Positions 34,591-43,105 of a stretch of 52,669 nt of DNA are shown in pieces. Location: NCBI GenBank assembly GCA_002361735.1, contig DETS01000101.1, forward strand, positions 1 through 52,669, written 5' to 3'. Position 1 is the first letter of the stretch. The number at the start of each line of letters is the position of its first letter. A program made the translations under genes and the position numbers. Source of the stretch: Lachnospiraceae bacterium UBA3282 (lineage in GTDB: Bacteria > Bacillota > Clostridia > Lachnospirales > Lachnospiraceae). The notes under the pieces were generated by a model. It searched no databases. It saw only the letters and a program-made list of their open reading frames with translations, and was not told the DNA's origin.

Positions 34591-36519
34591 TTATCCTTTC
34601 TTTGTTTCCTTCCCCCTATGACTCTCCAGATATACCAAAAGCACAGAGATATCCGCAGGTGACACACCCGATATCCTGGATGCCTGTCCTACAGAAATAG
34701 GTTGATATGCAATTAACTTTTGTCTTGCTTCCAACCGCAGGCTGCCTATCTCATTGTAATCCAAATCGGCAGGAATCTTTCGCTTTTCCATTTTTTTATA
34801 ATGTTCTACCTGCTTTAACTGTCTGTCGATGTAACCTTCATACTTTACTTCAATCTCTACCTGCTCCTTCACATCTGTAGGCAGCGGTTTTCTTTCCGTA
34901 TCGATTTCAGAAAGCATCTCATAGGTAAGCTCCGGCCGACAGATCAACTCTGCCAAACTTGCCCCTGTTTTTAAAGGCGCACTGTCATGACGCATTAAAA
35001 AATCCTGAATCTTTGCGGATGCTCCCACGATCGTATTTTTCAACCTGGCAATCTCTGTTTCAATCATTTCCTTTTTTCGTAAAACAGCCTGATAAGTTTC
35101 TTCAGAAACCAGCCCTACTTCATAACCAATCTGACGCAGTCTGAGATCCGCATTGTCCTGACGCAGCAACAGGCGATATTCCGCTCTGGAAGTCATCATA
35201 CGATAAGGCTCGAAATTTTCTTTCGTTACAAGGTCGTCTATCAAAACACCGATATAGGCCTGCGAACGATCAAGCACAATCTGTTCCCTTCCCTGTAAAA
35301 AAAGGGAAGCATTGATCCCCGCAATTAGTCCTTGAGCGGCAGCTTCTTCATAACCGCTGCTGCCGTTAAACTGTCCGCCGCTGAAAAGTCCTTTGATTGC
35401 CTTAAATTCCAAAGTCGGATAAAGCTGCTTCGGATCGATACAATCATATTCGATCGCATAGGCATTTCTCACGATCTTACAATGTTCCAAACCCGGAACA
35501 GTCCGATACATCGCAAGCTGCACATCCTCCGGAAGAGAAGAAGACATGCCGCTTACATACATTTCATTGGTATGCAGTCCCTCAGGTTCAATAAAAACCT
35601 GATGTCTGTCCTTATCGGAAAACTTCACTACCTTATCTTCAATGGAAGGACAGTATCTGGGTCCTGTCCCCTCGATAATACCCGCATAAATAGGCGATCT
35701 GTCCAAATTCGCCCGAATGATGTCATGTGTTTTTTCATTCGTATAAGTCAGATAACAGGAAATCTGATCGATCTGTACCTCATCGGGATCCGTGGAAAAA
35801 GAAAACGGGATCACTCTTTCATCTCCAAACTGCTCCTCCATCTTAGAAAAATCAAGAGATCTTCTATCCATTCTTGCCGGGGTTCCTGTCTTAAAGCGGC
35901 GCATCTCGATTCCTAAACTTAATAAAGAATCTGTCAGATGATTTGCTGCCTGCAGTCCGTTTGGTCCGGTATAAGTAATTGCCTCACCACAAAGACATCT
36001 CGCCTTTAAATAAGTACCTGTACATAAGATCACTGCCTTACATTCATAAACAGTTCCCGTAAAAGTTTTGACTCCGACAATTTTTTTATCTCTCTGTGAG
36101 AATTCAGACGTTTCCGCCGTTTCTTCTACCAAAAGCTCACAGACTTCCGCCTGCTTGATCGTCAGATGCTCCTGATTCTCCAAAACCTTCCGCATTGCCC
36201 TGGAGTACTCCGCTTTATCCGCCTGCGCCCGCAGAGAATGAACTGCAGGACCTTTTGAAGAATTTAACATCTTCGACTGGATAAAAGTCTTGTCGATATT
36301 TTTTCCCATCTCACCGCCCAGCGCATCGATTTCCCGCACCAGATGTCCCTTGGAAGTACCGCCCACATTGGGATTACAAGGCATGAGAGCAATACTGTCC
36401 ACGCTCACCGTAAAAATCACCGTCTCAAATCCCAGCCTCGCACAGGCAAGCGCCGCCTCACATCCCGCGTGACCCGCCCCTACTACACATATGTCACATA
36501 CTTCTCTTAATTCTGCCAT
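34591..36519 (-). CDS. mnmG: tRNA uridine 5-carboxymethylaminomethyl modification enzyme MnmG (GidA)
   Basis: With MnmE it installs the xm5U34 modification at the wobble base of certain tRNAs. The 642-residue protein shows the FAD-binding CVVGAGHAGCEAALA, NPNVGGTSKGHLVREIDALGG, the conserved Cys in ARCLCGEAITYTGP, SGGQFNGSSGYEEAAAQGL, and a C-terminal helical domain that contacts MnmE and tRNA. The start at 36519 has GAGGG 7 bases upstream; an ATG at 36540 lacks one. It follows mnmE after 78 bases. Confidence 0.98.
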   Translation of the reverse strand: MAELREVCDICVVGAGHAGCEAALACARLGFETVIFTVSVDSIALMPCNPNVGGTSKGHLVREIDALGGEMGKNIDKTFIQSKMLNSSKGPAVHSLRAQADKAEYSRAMRKVLENQEHLTIKQAEVCELLVEETAETSEFSQRDKKIVGVKTFTGTVYECKAVILCTGTYLKARCLCGEAITYTGPNGLQAANHLTDSLLSLGIEMRRFKTGTPARMDRRSLDFSKMEEQFGDERVIPFSFSTDPDEVQIDQISCYLTYTNEKTHDIIRANLDRSPIYAGIIEGTGPRYCPSIEDKVVKFSDKDRHQVFIEPEGLHTNEMYVSGMSSSLPEDVQLAMYRTVPGLEHCKIVRNAYAIEYDCIDPKQLYPTLEFKAIKGLFSGGQFNGSSGYEEAAAQGLIAGINASLFLQGREQIVLDRSQAYIGVLIDDLVTKENFEPYRMMTSRAEYRLLLRQDNADLRLRQIGYEVGLVSEETYQAVLRKKEMIETEIARLKNTIVGASAKIQDFLMRHDSAPLKTGASLAELICRPELTYEMLSEIDTERKPLPTDVKEQVEIEVKYEGYIDRQLKQVEHYKKMEKRKIPADLDYNEIGSLRLEARQKLIAYQPISVGQASRISGVSPADISVLLVYLESHRGKETKKG

Positions 36520-36597
36520 ATAAAATCCCTCATTCATCAATCATAACCATAATCAAATATTAAATCTGGAAAACAATTTCTTAAGGAGCCCCTTTCC

Positions 36598-38025
36598 CTA
36601 TTTTCCCATACAAAACTCCGAGAATATTTTATTTACCAAATCCTCCCCGACTTCCTCTCCCAAAATCTTCCCAAGAGAAGCGTAAGCTCCCATCAAATCA
36701 ATCGAATAAAAATCTTCCGGCATGTGATTTTCTAAACTCTGCCGCACCCGGCGCATACTTTCCACCGCCTCCAAAATCGCTTCTTTATGTCTGACATTGG
36801 TAATATACAACTCGTTTTCTGACATGATCTTTCCGTGAAAAAAATAATCCTCTATCTGTGCTCTTAAGGCATCCAACCCTTCCTTTTCTTTTGCTGAGAT
36901 CCGCAGCAAAGAAACAGAATCCGCTTTGTCTGTTAAAAATTGACCATCATAGTCAAAAACTTTTTGATATAAATCCTCTATCGCCTTTTGATTTGTTACT
37001 TCCGAAAGATCGGATTTATTCAAAAGAATAATCGTCTTTTTTCCTTCGATCAATTTTAAAATCGCTTCATCGTTTTTATCAAGCACTTCCGAAGAATCGA
37101 TCACATACAAAATAAGATCAGCATCTTCCGAAATTTTCTTAGCCCTCTCCACACCGATTTTTTCCACAACATCTTCTGTATCTCTGATCCCTGCGGTATC
37201 TGTAATGTGTAATGTGATATCTCCGAAACGAATCGTTTCCTCTAAAGCATCCCTGGTCGTACCGGCGATATCCGTAACAATGGCACGCTCCTGTCCCATC
37301 AATAAATTCAACAGAGATGATTTTCCCACATTCGGTCTGCCGACGATCACAGTACGAATCCCTTCTTTTAAGATTCTGCCGTCATCAGCGGATACTAAAA
37401 GCTTTTCTAATTCCTCCATTATGCTGAAAACTTGATTCGATAATTTTTCTTCATATCCCTCAAGACTGATATGCTCCGGATCATCCAAAGCTGATTCTAT
37501 AAAAGCAATTTCATATAAAATCTGATCCCTTAATTCTTTAACCTTATCATATACAGAACCGCGAAGCTGCTTCACGGAAGTCTTTAAGGCAAATTCATTT
37601 TTTGCATGAATGATATCCATGACAGCTTCTGCTTTCGAAAGATCGATCCTGCCGTTCAAAAAAGCACGCTTTGTAAATTCTCCCGGCTCTGCCATACGCG
37701 CACCCGCATGAATCACAGCCATTAAAATCTTCTTCATCATCAGAGCGCCGCCATGACAATTGATCTCTACCGTATCTTCCATGGTATAACTGTACGGTGC
37801 TTTCATCACAGAAACCATTACCTCATCCAAGACGGTACCATCTTCTTCCATGATAAAACCATAATGAATGGTATGAGAAGCATACTGATCCAACACATTC
37901 TTTTTTTCTTTATTCTGATAAATTTTTTGAACGATGGAAACGGCTTCTTCACCGCTTACCCGAATGATACCGATTCCCGCATCCGATATCGCAGTAGCAA
38001 TCGCTGCAATCGTATCTATTTTCAT
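36598..38025 (-). CDS. mnmE: tRNA modification GTPase MnmE (TrmE)
   Basis: A potassium-dependent GTPase, partner of MnmG. The 475-residue protein begins MKIDTIAAIATAISDAGIGI and shows the formyl-tetrahydrofolate-binding N-terminal domain, helical domain, G1 GRPNVGKSSLLN, G2 AGTTRD, G3 DTAGIRD, G4 NKSD and the C-terminal Cys motif FCMGK. The start at 38025 is set by homology. Upstream is a 200-base structured leader (copy E), so its transcript should be separate from jag, which ends at a terminator. Confidence 0.98.
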   Translation of the reverse strand: MKIDTIAAIATAISDAGIGIIRVSGEEAVSIVQKIYQNKEKKNVLDQYASHTIHYGFIMEEDGTVLDEVMVSVMKAPYSYTMEDTVEINCHGGALMMKKILMAVIHAGARMAEPGEFTKRAFLNGRIDLSKAEAVMDIIHAKNEFALKTSVKQLRGSVYDKVKELRDQILYEIAFIESALDDPEHISLEGYEEKLSNQVFSIMEELEKLLVSADDGRILKEGIRTVIVGRPNVGKSSLLNLLMGQERAIVTDIAGTTRDALEETIRFGDITLHITDTAGIRDTEDVVEKIGVERAKKISEDADLILYVIDSSEVLDKNDEAILKLIEGKKTIILLNKSDLSEVTNQKAIEDLYQKVFDYDGQFLTDKADSVSLLRISAKEKEGLDALRAQIEDYFFHGKIMSENELYITNVRHKEAILEAVESMRRVRQSLENHMPEDFYSIDLMGAYASLGKILGEEVGEDLVNKIFSEFCMGK

Positions 38026-38220
38026 ACTAATCACCATTCCGGAGCATTCATGCGACCTGGGGCATAACTTTGCTTTCGCAAAGTTGCAAATTTCAGATTT
38101 GCAAACTTTGTTTACAAAGTTTTGCCATACAAACAAATTTGTGATGCTCCTGCACAAATTTGCGTGTGAAAAATCAACACATCAGTGTGATTTTTCACAC
38201 TAACTCCCATTTCGGAACAT
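38026..38220 (-). promoter_or_regulatory. Leader repeat copy E (before mnmE): full hairpin, tandem hairpins, RBS module
   Basis: In transcription order: TGTTCCGAAATGGGAGTTAG (38201-38220); a hairpin with a 13-bp arm GTGTGAAAAATCA, inner CAC/GTG, loop TGAT and one bulge (38164-38200); AAATTTGTG/CACAAATTT; AAACTTTG/CAAAGTTT; GCAAAT/ATTTGC; AACTTTGC-GAAA-GCAAAGTT; then TGCTCCGGAATGGTGATTAG and the start codon. The first and last 20-base blocks are direct repeats of each other. An ATG in the last block is in frame with mnmE 12 bases later. Confidence 0.8.
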
Positions 38221-38265
38221 ATTTGAGTGTGCCCCTCAATTTTACTACAACCTTTCTAAAAAATC

Positions 38266-38302
38266 CACAAAAAACCGACAGGGATATTTTCCTGCCGGTT
38301 TT
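38266..38302 (-). terminator. Terminator of the rpmH-jag operon
   Basis: Minus strand: AAAACCGGCAG / CTGTCGGTTTT, an 11-bp stem with one G-U pair, then TTTTTTG. It lies 28 bases after the jag stop codon. Confidence 0.9.
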
Positions 38303-38329
38303 AATTTCATTTTTTCAATTCAACAAATT

Positions 38330-39004
38330 TTACTCTACATCGTTGCCGTAACTTTTCTCAAATCTCTTATCATTTCTGTCAAACTTTTTTAAGGCTACTA
38401 CTACATGTCTGAAAGGTTCCTCTCCTTCGCTGTAGGTAGTTACATATCTGTCATTTTGAAGCGCAGAATGAATAATTCTTCTCTCATAAGGATTCATGGG
38501 CTCTAAAGAAACAGGTCTCTTTGTCCTCTTTACCTTATAAGAAATATTTTTCGCCAGATTTTCCAATGTATCCTTTCTTCTCTTACGATAATTTTCCGTA
38601 TCTACCTTTACCCTGATGTAGTTTTCCACATCTTTATTCACAACCAGAGAAACCAGATACTGTAAGGAATCCAGAGTTTGTCCTCTTTTACCGATCAAAA
38701 TACCCATCTCATCGCCGGAAAGTTCGATATCCATAGTACTTTCCACATCATCGTACTTAACGTCACACACTACCGTGAGATTCATGGCAGCAAACACATC
38801 TTTCAAAAAATCTTTTGCCTTATCTTCAATCGAAGACTTTACTCTCACTTTAATGACAGCAGGCTTAGCACCGATTCCCAAAAGCCCTGACTTTCCTTCA
38901 TCGACTACTTCATATTCCAATTTATCACTGGTCACGGTAAATTTCTGACAAGCTTCCGTAATTGCATCATCGACGGTTTTTGCAGATACTTCTATAAAAT
39001 CCAT
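38330..39004 (-). CDS. jag: RNA-binding protein KhpB (Jag)
   Basis: A 224-residue protein with the Jag N-terminal domain (MDFIEVSAKTVDDAITEACQ), a KH domain containing the GxxG loop MGILIGKRGQTLDSLQYLV, and a C-terminal R3H domain (MNPYERRIIHSALQNDRYV). KhpB/EloR works with KhpA in binding small RNAs and mRNAs and affects cell elongation in Gram-positive cocci. It directly follows yidC (11 bases), the common order. Confidence 0.97.
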   Translation of the reverse strand: MDFIEVSAKTVDDAITEACQKFTVTSDKLEYEVVDEGKSGLLGIGAKPAVIKVRVKSSIEDKAKDFLKDVFAAMNLTVVCDVKYDDVESTMDIELSGDEMGILIGKRGQTLDSLQYLVSLVVNKDVENYIRVKVDTENYRKRRKDTLENLAKNISYKVKRTKRPVSLEPMNPYERRIIHSALQNDRYVTTYSEGEEPFRHVVVALKKFDRNDKRFEKSYGNDVE

Positions 39005-39015
39005 TTTCTTTCCTC

Positions 39016-40317
39016 CTATTTACTCTTTTTTTCGTTATATTCCCTTACCATATTCGCCTTCGCCATCATACTTCCCGGTTTCGCGTTCTTGCTGTAATAT
39101 TCCGTAGATTTTTTGACAAGCTCTTCCTTTTCTTCCTTTGAAAGTGTCTGTGTCGAGGCTTTTGAGGCAAGCCCTGCTTTCTTTGTATTCATGTTGGCAT
39201 AAGCAGCCATCTGCTGTGCCTGAGCATTTGCCTTTTCCATCTTTTTCTTGGCTTTTTCCGCATTTTTTTCGATTACTTCATCCAGATCCATCTTATCAAT
39301 ATGTTTATTGATGACGATCTGCTGAATACTTCTGACGACTGCACCCGCTACCCAGTAAAGTCCCATACCTGCAGGAAGCGTATAACAGAAAACGGCAGAC
39401 ATAACCGGCATAACCATATTCATGGTCTTCATGGACTGCATCATCGTATTTTGCTGCTCATTATCTGAATTCATTTCCTGCTGCGGCATCAGTTTTACGT
39501 TGATCCACTGCGTTACCGCCGCTAAAACAGGGATGATAAAGGCAGCTATCATCATGGTAACAGAACCGGAAGTTCTCGCTTCCCGAAAGGTAAAGGAAGG
39601 AGAATTTGACATACTTAACCCTAAAAAGTTATTGTATCTGTCAAGCATCATTACCGTTTGATCTACATCGGTGGCAAGAGAAGAAAACTGTTCTTTTAAG
39701 CTTAACCACTCAGCAGAAGACGCTTTATTCAATACATCCACAAAAGTATTCTGCACATAACTAATCACACCGCCGGTAAAATTTTCATTTTCAAACTGTT
39801 TCGCATACATACCGGCATTGGAAAAACTTCTGATAAAATCCGTACTTCCCGGCTGATCGATCAGTTTGTCCACCAACGGAAAAAAAGCAGCCTTTACCTG
39901 TCCCACATAAGCGGGAATGTTGTAAATAACACGATATAAAGCAAGCAAAATCGGCATCTGAATCAAAAGCTGTACACAACTTCCCGAAGGAGACACGCCA
40001 TATTTTGCATAGACAGCCTTTGTCTCCATATTCATTGCCATCATGGAATCATTGTCTTTTTTATCTTTATACTTCTTCTGAATCGCCTGCAGCTCAGGAT
40101 TCATTTTTGCTGAAAGTTTAGAATATTTCTGCTGCTTAATAGTGAGAGGCATCAACAAAAGATAGATTACAATCGTAAATAAGATGATGGCAAGCCCGAT
40201 ATTGGGAATGCCGATCTTATCGATCACAAAGAAGATGCCTTCCATAATATAACCAAGCAGCTTTACTACAGGACCAAGAATTTTTCCCGTATCCTTAGTC
40301 AACAAAATACCTGACAA
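39016..40317 (-). CDS. yidC: Membrane protein insertase YidC/OxaA
   Basis: This protein of 433 residues inserts proteins into the cytoplasmic membrane with or without SecYEG. Five hydrophobic segments are seen in the YidC1-type arrangement: one near the start, IVIYLLLMPLTIKQQKYSKL, the LLIQMPILLALYRVIYN block, and two C-terminal ones around MMIAAFIIPVLAA and VMPVMSAVFCYTLPAGMGLYW. It does not start with a lipoprotein signal, which Bacillus SpoIIIJ has. The long charged tail (KKKMEKANAQAQQ...) is rich in Lys and Ala and may touch ribosomes. It lies within rpmH-rnpA-yidD-yidC-jag. Confidence 0.96.
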   Translation of the reverse strand: MSGILLTKDTGKILGPVVKLLGYIMEGIFFVIDKIGIPNIGLAIILFTIVIYLLLMPLTIKQQKYSKLSAKMNPELQAIQKKYKDKKDNDSMMAMNMETKAVYAKYGVSPSGSCVQLLIQMPILLALYRVIYNIPAYVGQVKAAFFPLVDKLIDQPGSTDFIRSFSNAGMYAKQFENENFTGGVISYVQNTFVDVLNKASSAEWLSLKEQFSSLATDVDQTVMMLDRYNNFLGLSMSNSPSFTFREARTSGSVTMMIAAFIIPVLAAVTQWINVKLMPQQEMNSDNEQQNTMMQSMKTMNMVMPVMSAVFCYTLPAGMGLYWVAGAVVRSIQQIVINKHIDKMDLDEVIEKNAEKAKKKMEKANAQAQQMAAYANMNTKKAGLASKASTQTLSKEEKEELVKKSTEYYSKNAKPGSMMAKANMVREYNEKKSK

Positions 40318-40383
40318 TATAACTTACCTCCTTCTTGTCAAAACAATTGCTTTTAAACATATGACTGTCTGATTTTTCTTTAA

Positions 40384-40599
40384 TTAAGGAACGGGATCAT
40401 ACCCTCCCTTAGAAAAAGGATTACATCTGCAAATGCGATAAAACGCCAGTAATCCGCCTTTCAATGCCCCATATTTTTCTACAGCCTCCAGCCCATACTC
40501 TGAACAGGTCGGAAAATAAGGACATTTTGTACGTTTCATAGGAGAAAGATATCTTCTATAAAATTTAATCAGACAAATCAACACTTTTTTCATCATCAA
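40384..40599 (-). CDS. yidD: Membrane protein insertion efficiency factor YidD
   Basis: A 71-residue protein with the family signature IKFYRRYLSPMKRTKCPYFPTCSEYGLEAVEKYGALKGG and CNPFSKGGYDPVP; three Cys in the CPYFPTCSEY and RCNP motifs. It helps YidC-dependent insertion. The start overlaps the rnpA stop by 4 bases (ATGA), showing coupled translation. yidC follows after 66 bases. Confidence 0.97.
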   Translation of the reverse strand: MMMKKVLICLIKFYRRYLSPMKRTKCPYFPTCSEYGLEAVEKYGALKGGLLAFYRICRCNPFSKGGYDPVP

Positions 40600-40955
40600 T
40601 TCCGACTTTCCTCATCAACACTCTTTAAGATATGATGAAGCTTTGAAAGATGTAATAATGCATGCTCAATCTCAAAATAGCGGACTAAGGCAGCACTTTT
40701 CCTTGCGACGACTACTATATCTAAACCACTATTAAATATATTTTCGTGTAGCCGGTAACTCTCTCTCACCAGTCTGGCAAAGCGGTGTCTTACGACGCTG
40801 TTTCCCACTTTCTTGCTGGCGGATATTCCCAATCTGTTTACGCCTTTGTTGTTTTCCAATACATACATGACCAGATATTTATTCGCGTAGCTTTTTCCAT
40901 TTTCGTAAACATTTCGGAAATCACTGTTTTTCTTTAAGGATTCAGAAAATAGCAT
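40596..40955 (-). CDS. rnpA: Ribonuclease P protein component
   Basis: This subunit helps the RNase P RNA mature tRNA 5' ends. The 119-residue protein starts MLFSESLKKNSDFRNVY and carries the RNR motif region NRLGISASKKVGNSVVRHRFARLVRESYR. The start at 40955 has GGAAAGGAAAG just upstream and matches homologs; a longer open frame to 41039 would overlap rpmH and is unlikely. It sits between rpmH and yidD. Confidence 0.97.
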   Translation of the reverse strand: MLFSESLKKNSDFRNVYENGKSYANKYLVMYVLENNKGVNRLGISASKKVGNSVVRHRFARLVRESYRLHENIFNSGLDIVVVARKSAALVRYFEIEHALLHLSKLHHILKSVDEESRN

Positions 40956-40985
40956 CTCTTTCCTTTCCTTTAACCAATTAGTTGG

Positions 40986-41008
40986 AAAAAGGCCACATAA
41001 ATGCGGCC
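40986..41008 (-). terminator. Attenuator-like hairpin between rpmH and rnpA
   Basis: Minus strand: GGCCGCA-TTTA-TGTGGCC (41002-41008 with 40991-40997, one G-U pair) followed by TTTTT. It begins at the last bases of the rpmH stop codon and lies 31 bases before the rnpA start. It should stop a part of transcripts and keep rnpA expression below rpmH. Confidence 0.8.
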
Positions 41009-41142
41009 TATGCTGATAATCTCTTTCTTCCCTTTGCACGTCTTGCAGCTAAGACTTTTCTTCCACCTTTGGTACTCATTCTCTTTCTAAAACCGTGAAC
41101 CTTTGCTCTATGCCTTGTCTTCGGCTGAAATGTCATTTTCAT
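41008..41142 (-). CDS. rpmH: 50S ribosomal protein L34
   Basis: A 44-residue, very basic protein translated from the minus strand: it starts MKMTFQPKTRHRAKVHGFRK and ends KGRKRLSA, the typical L34 pattern. GGAGGT lies 7 bases before the first ATG. This gene is the usual left boundary of oriC in Firmicutes, with dnaA diverging. Confidence 0.98.
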   Translation of the reverse strand: MKMTFQPKTRHRAKVHGFRKRMSTKGGRKVLAARRAKGRKRLSA

Positions 41143-41220
41143 CGTTTCCACCTCCTTCATCAGATCTTATCCATTTATTTGGACAACCAAAGTTATCATT
41201 TTTTGGAAAACAACATGTTG

Positions 41221-41249
41221 ATTATATATAATTCACAGGAAATCGTCAA
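41221..41249 (-). promoter_or_regulatory. rpmH promoter
   Basis: Minus strand TTGACG (41244-41249), 17-base spacer and TATAAT (41221-41226), about 80 bases before the rpmH start. It should drive the rpmH-rnpA-yidD-yidC-jag operon. Confidence 0.85.
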
Positions 41250-41299
41250 GTAAAACCAAGCATATTTTTGATTTTTCTGCGGAAAAACAGTTTTTTTGT

Positions 41300-41352
41300 C
41301 CTGTCAGTAATCCACAATATGTTCATAACTTGTGGATAACTTGAGTGGATAA
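41300..41352. other. oriC part 1: DnaA boxes in the rpmH-dnaA gap
   Basis: A perfect DnaA box (TTATCCACA) lies on the minus strand at 41331-41339. One-mismatch boxes lie at 41344-41352 (TTATCCACT, minus) and 41308-41316 (TAATCCACA, plus). The rest of the 292-base gap is AT-rich and holds the two divergent promoters. Confidence 0.88.
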
Positions 41353-41360
41353 CTTATTAT

Positions 41361-41389
41361 TTGAATTTTTAATCGTTATGTATTATTAT
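41361..41389 (+). promoter_or_regulatory. Probable dnaA promoter
   Basis: TTGAAT (41361-41366), 17-base spacer and TATTAT (41384-41389). It is close to the DnaA boxes, in agreement with autoregulation known for dnaA. Confidence 0.6.
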
Positions 41390-41434
41390 ATATGGTAGGG
41401 TAATTTTGATGTAGGAGGCATAAATTAGTTATTT

Positions 41435-42799
41435 ATGAGTGAAATGGGTTCTATCAAAGAAAAATGGGAAGAAATCAAAGAAACCGTCAGGAAGGAATAT
41501 GAACTTACTGATGTTTCTTTTGATACCTGGGTGAAACCTCTGCGTTTTTATGAGGTAAAACAGGATACTGTTGTCATTATGATTCCTTCCAATCAAAGCC
41601 ATGCCCTTAATTACATCACATCGAAATATAAAAATTTTTTTAAGGTCATTATTTCAGAAATGATGGAAACTACTTATGATATTTCCTTCATATTAGAAAA
41701 GGATGCCAGGGAACAGGAAGAAAATATCCTTCCCACATCAAAAAATGAACATCCTGTTAACTATGAGAATGCTAATCTGAATCCTAAATATAAATTTGAT
41801 ACCTTTGTAGTAGGAAGCAACAATAAATTAGCACACTCCGCTGCCTTGGCTGTTGCGGAATCTCCGGGTGAGGTATACAATCCTCTTTATATTTATGGAG
41901 GAGCAGGTCTGGGAAAAACACATTTGATGCACTCGATCGGTCACTTTATTTTAGAAAGAAACCCTGCCAGAAAGGTTCTTTATGTCACTTCTGAAAATTT
42001 TACCAATGAAGTGATTGAAAATATCAGGAGCGGCGACGCTATCAAATTAAACAAAATGCGTGAAAAATACAGGACTGTGGATGTTCTTATGATCGATGAT
42101 ATTCAGTTCATCATTGGAAAAGAAAGTACACAGGAAGAATTTTTCCATACTTTTAATACACTCCATTCCATGAATAAACAGGTTGTGCTTTCCTCCGACA
42201 GACCACCGAGAGAGATGGAAACTTTGGAAGAAAGATTCCGTTCCCGTTTTGAATGGGGGTTGATCGCGGATATCCAGCCTCCTGATTATGAGACAAGAAT
42301 GGCAATCCTCAAGAAAAATACGGAAATCTACCATAAAGAAATAGATGATGAAGTATTGGATTATATAGCTGTCAACATTAAATCAAATATCAGAGAATTA
42401 GAGGGGGCACTGAATAAGATTTTTGCTTTCTCAAAACTGAATAAAGTTACCATCAATATGGATTATGCGGAAGAAGCGCTCAAGGACGTAATTTATCCTG
42501 ACAAACCGAAAGAGATTACCCCATCCCTCATCATTGATGTAGTGGCAGAACATTTTGGCGTCCGTTCCGAAGACATTACTTCCAAAAAAAGAAATTCCGA
42601 ATTTGTGCTGCCAAGACAAGTTGTTATGTATCTGTGCAGAAATGAAATGGATCTTTCCTTGCAGGCAATCGCGAAGATCCTGGGAAAAAAAGATCATACT
42701 ACTATTTTACATGGCATCAAAAAAATAGAAGAAGATATGAAGAGCGGTAATGATCTTGCTAATAAAATAGATATTATAAGGAAGAAAATACTCCCTTAA
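41435..42799 (+). CDS. dnaA: Chromosomal replication initiator DnaA
   Basis: The 454-residue protein binds DnaA boxes and unwinds oriC. Seen: N-terminal domain I (IKEKWEEIKETVRKEY), linker, AAA+ domain with IYGGAGLGKTHLMHSIG (about 153-169) and LMIDDIQFI, and the C-terminal DNA-binding domain IV with CRNEMDLSLQAIAKILGKKDHTTILHGIKKI. The best ribosome site (GGAGG at 41414-41418) lies 16 bases before the ATG, longer than usual; an in-frame stop prevents an earlier start. Confidence 0.98.
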   Translation: MSEMGSIKEKWEEIKETVRKEYELTDVSFDTWVKPLRFYEVKQDTVVIMIPSNQSHALNYITSKYKNFFKVIISEMMETTYDISFILEKDAREQEENILPTSKNEHPVNYENANLNPKYKFDTFVVGSNNKLAHSAALAVAESPGEVYNPLYIYGGAGLGKTHLMHSIGHFILERNPARKVLYVTSENFTNEVIENIRSGDAIKLNKMREKYRTVDVLMIDDIQFIIGKESTQEEFFHTFNTLHSMNKQVVLSSDRPPREMETLEERFRSRFEWGLIADIQPPDYETRMAILKKNTEIYHKEIDDEVLDYIAVNIKSNIRELEGALNKIFAFSKLNKVTINMDYAEEALKDVIYPDKPKEITPSLIIDVVAEHFGVRSEDITSKKRNSEFVLPRQVVMYLCRNEMDLSLQAIAKILGKKDHTTILHGIKKIEEDMKSGNDLANKIDIIRKKILP

Positions 42800-43105
42800 T
42801 GATTTCAAAAACGATATTCACAACGTTTTCTACAATTCATGTGAAAAGAATGTGAATAGCTAAGATATGACTTTAGTGTCATTTTTAAGGAAGAGAAAGA
42901 ACTGTTGATAACCTCTATTTTATTCTTTGGTTATCCGAAGTTCTTAACATGGTTTTCCATTTTAATACCATAGATAAAATCTGAGACGGATGAGGTTATT
43001 CACATATCAACATCCTTTATGATGAAGAATATGAAATTATTATTTATTTTATTATCTTTATGAGGATCCTAAAAACGCAGCAATGAGAAAGGAAGTTATT
43101 CACAG
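42800..43105. other. oriC part 2: dnaA-dnaN gap with DnaA-box variants and AT-rich tract
   Basis: This 306-base gap has TTATTCACA (one mismatch from the DnaA box) at 42996-43004 and again at 43096-43104, TTATCAACA on the minus strand at 42903-42911, and weaker forms at 42814 (ATATTCACA), 42851 (CTATTCACA, minus) and 42931 (TTATCCGAA). Between the two good boxes is a very AT-rich stretch (43025-43060) that is a plausible unwinding region. The last box lies between the dnaN ribosome site and its ATG. Confidence 0.8.

Noticed and set aside
38026..38157. N-terminal extension of MnmE into the leader
   Set aside because: The extra 44 residues are not MnmE-like and are encoded by the hairpin block; the conserved protein begins at 38025.
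38026..38200. Tandem hairpins before mnmE as a CRISPR array
   Set aside because: The hairpins differ in sequence, there are no equal-length spacers, and no cas genes are present.
40956..41039. N-terminal extension of RnpA
   Set aside because: It would overlap rpmH and cross the attenuator hairpin; a good ribosome site and the family start are at 40955.
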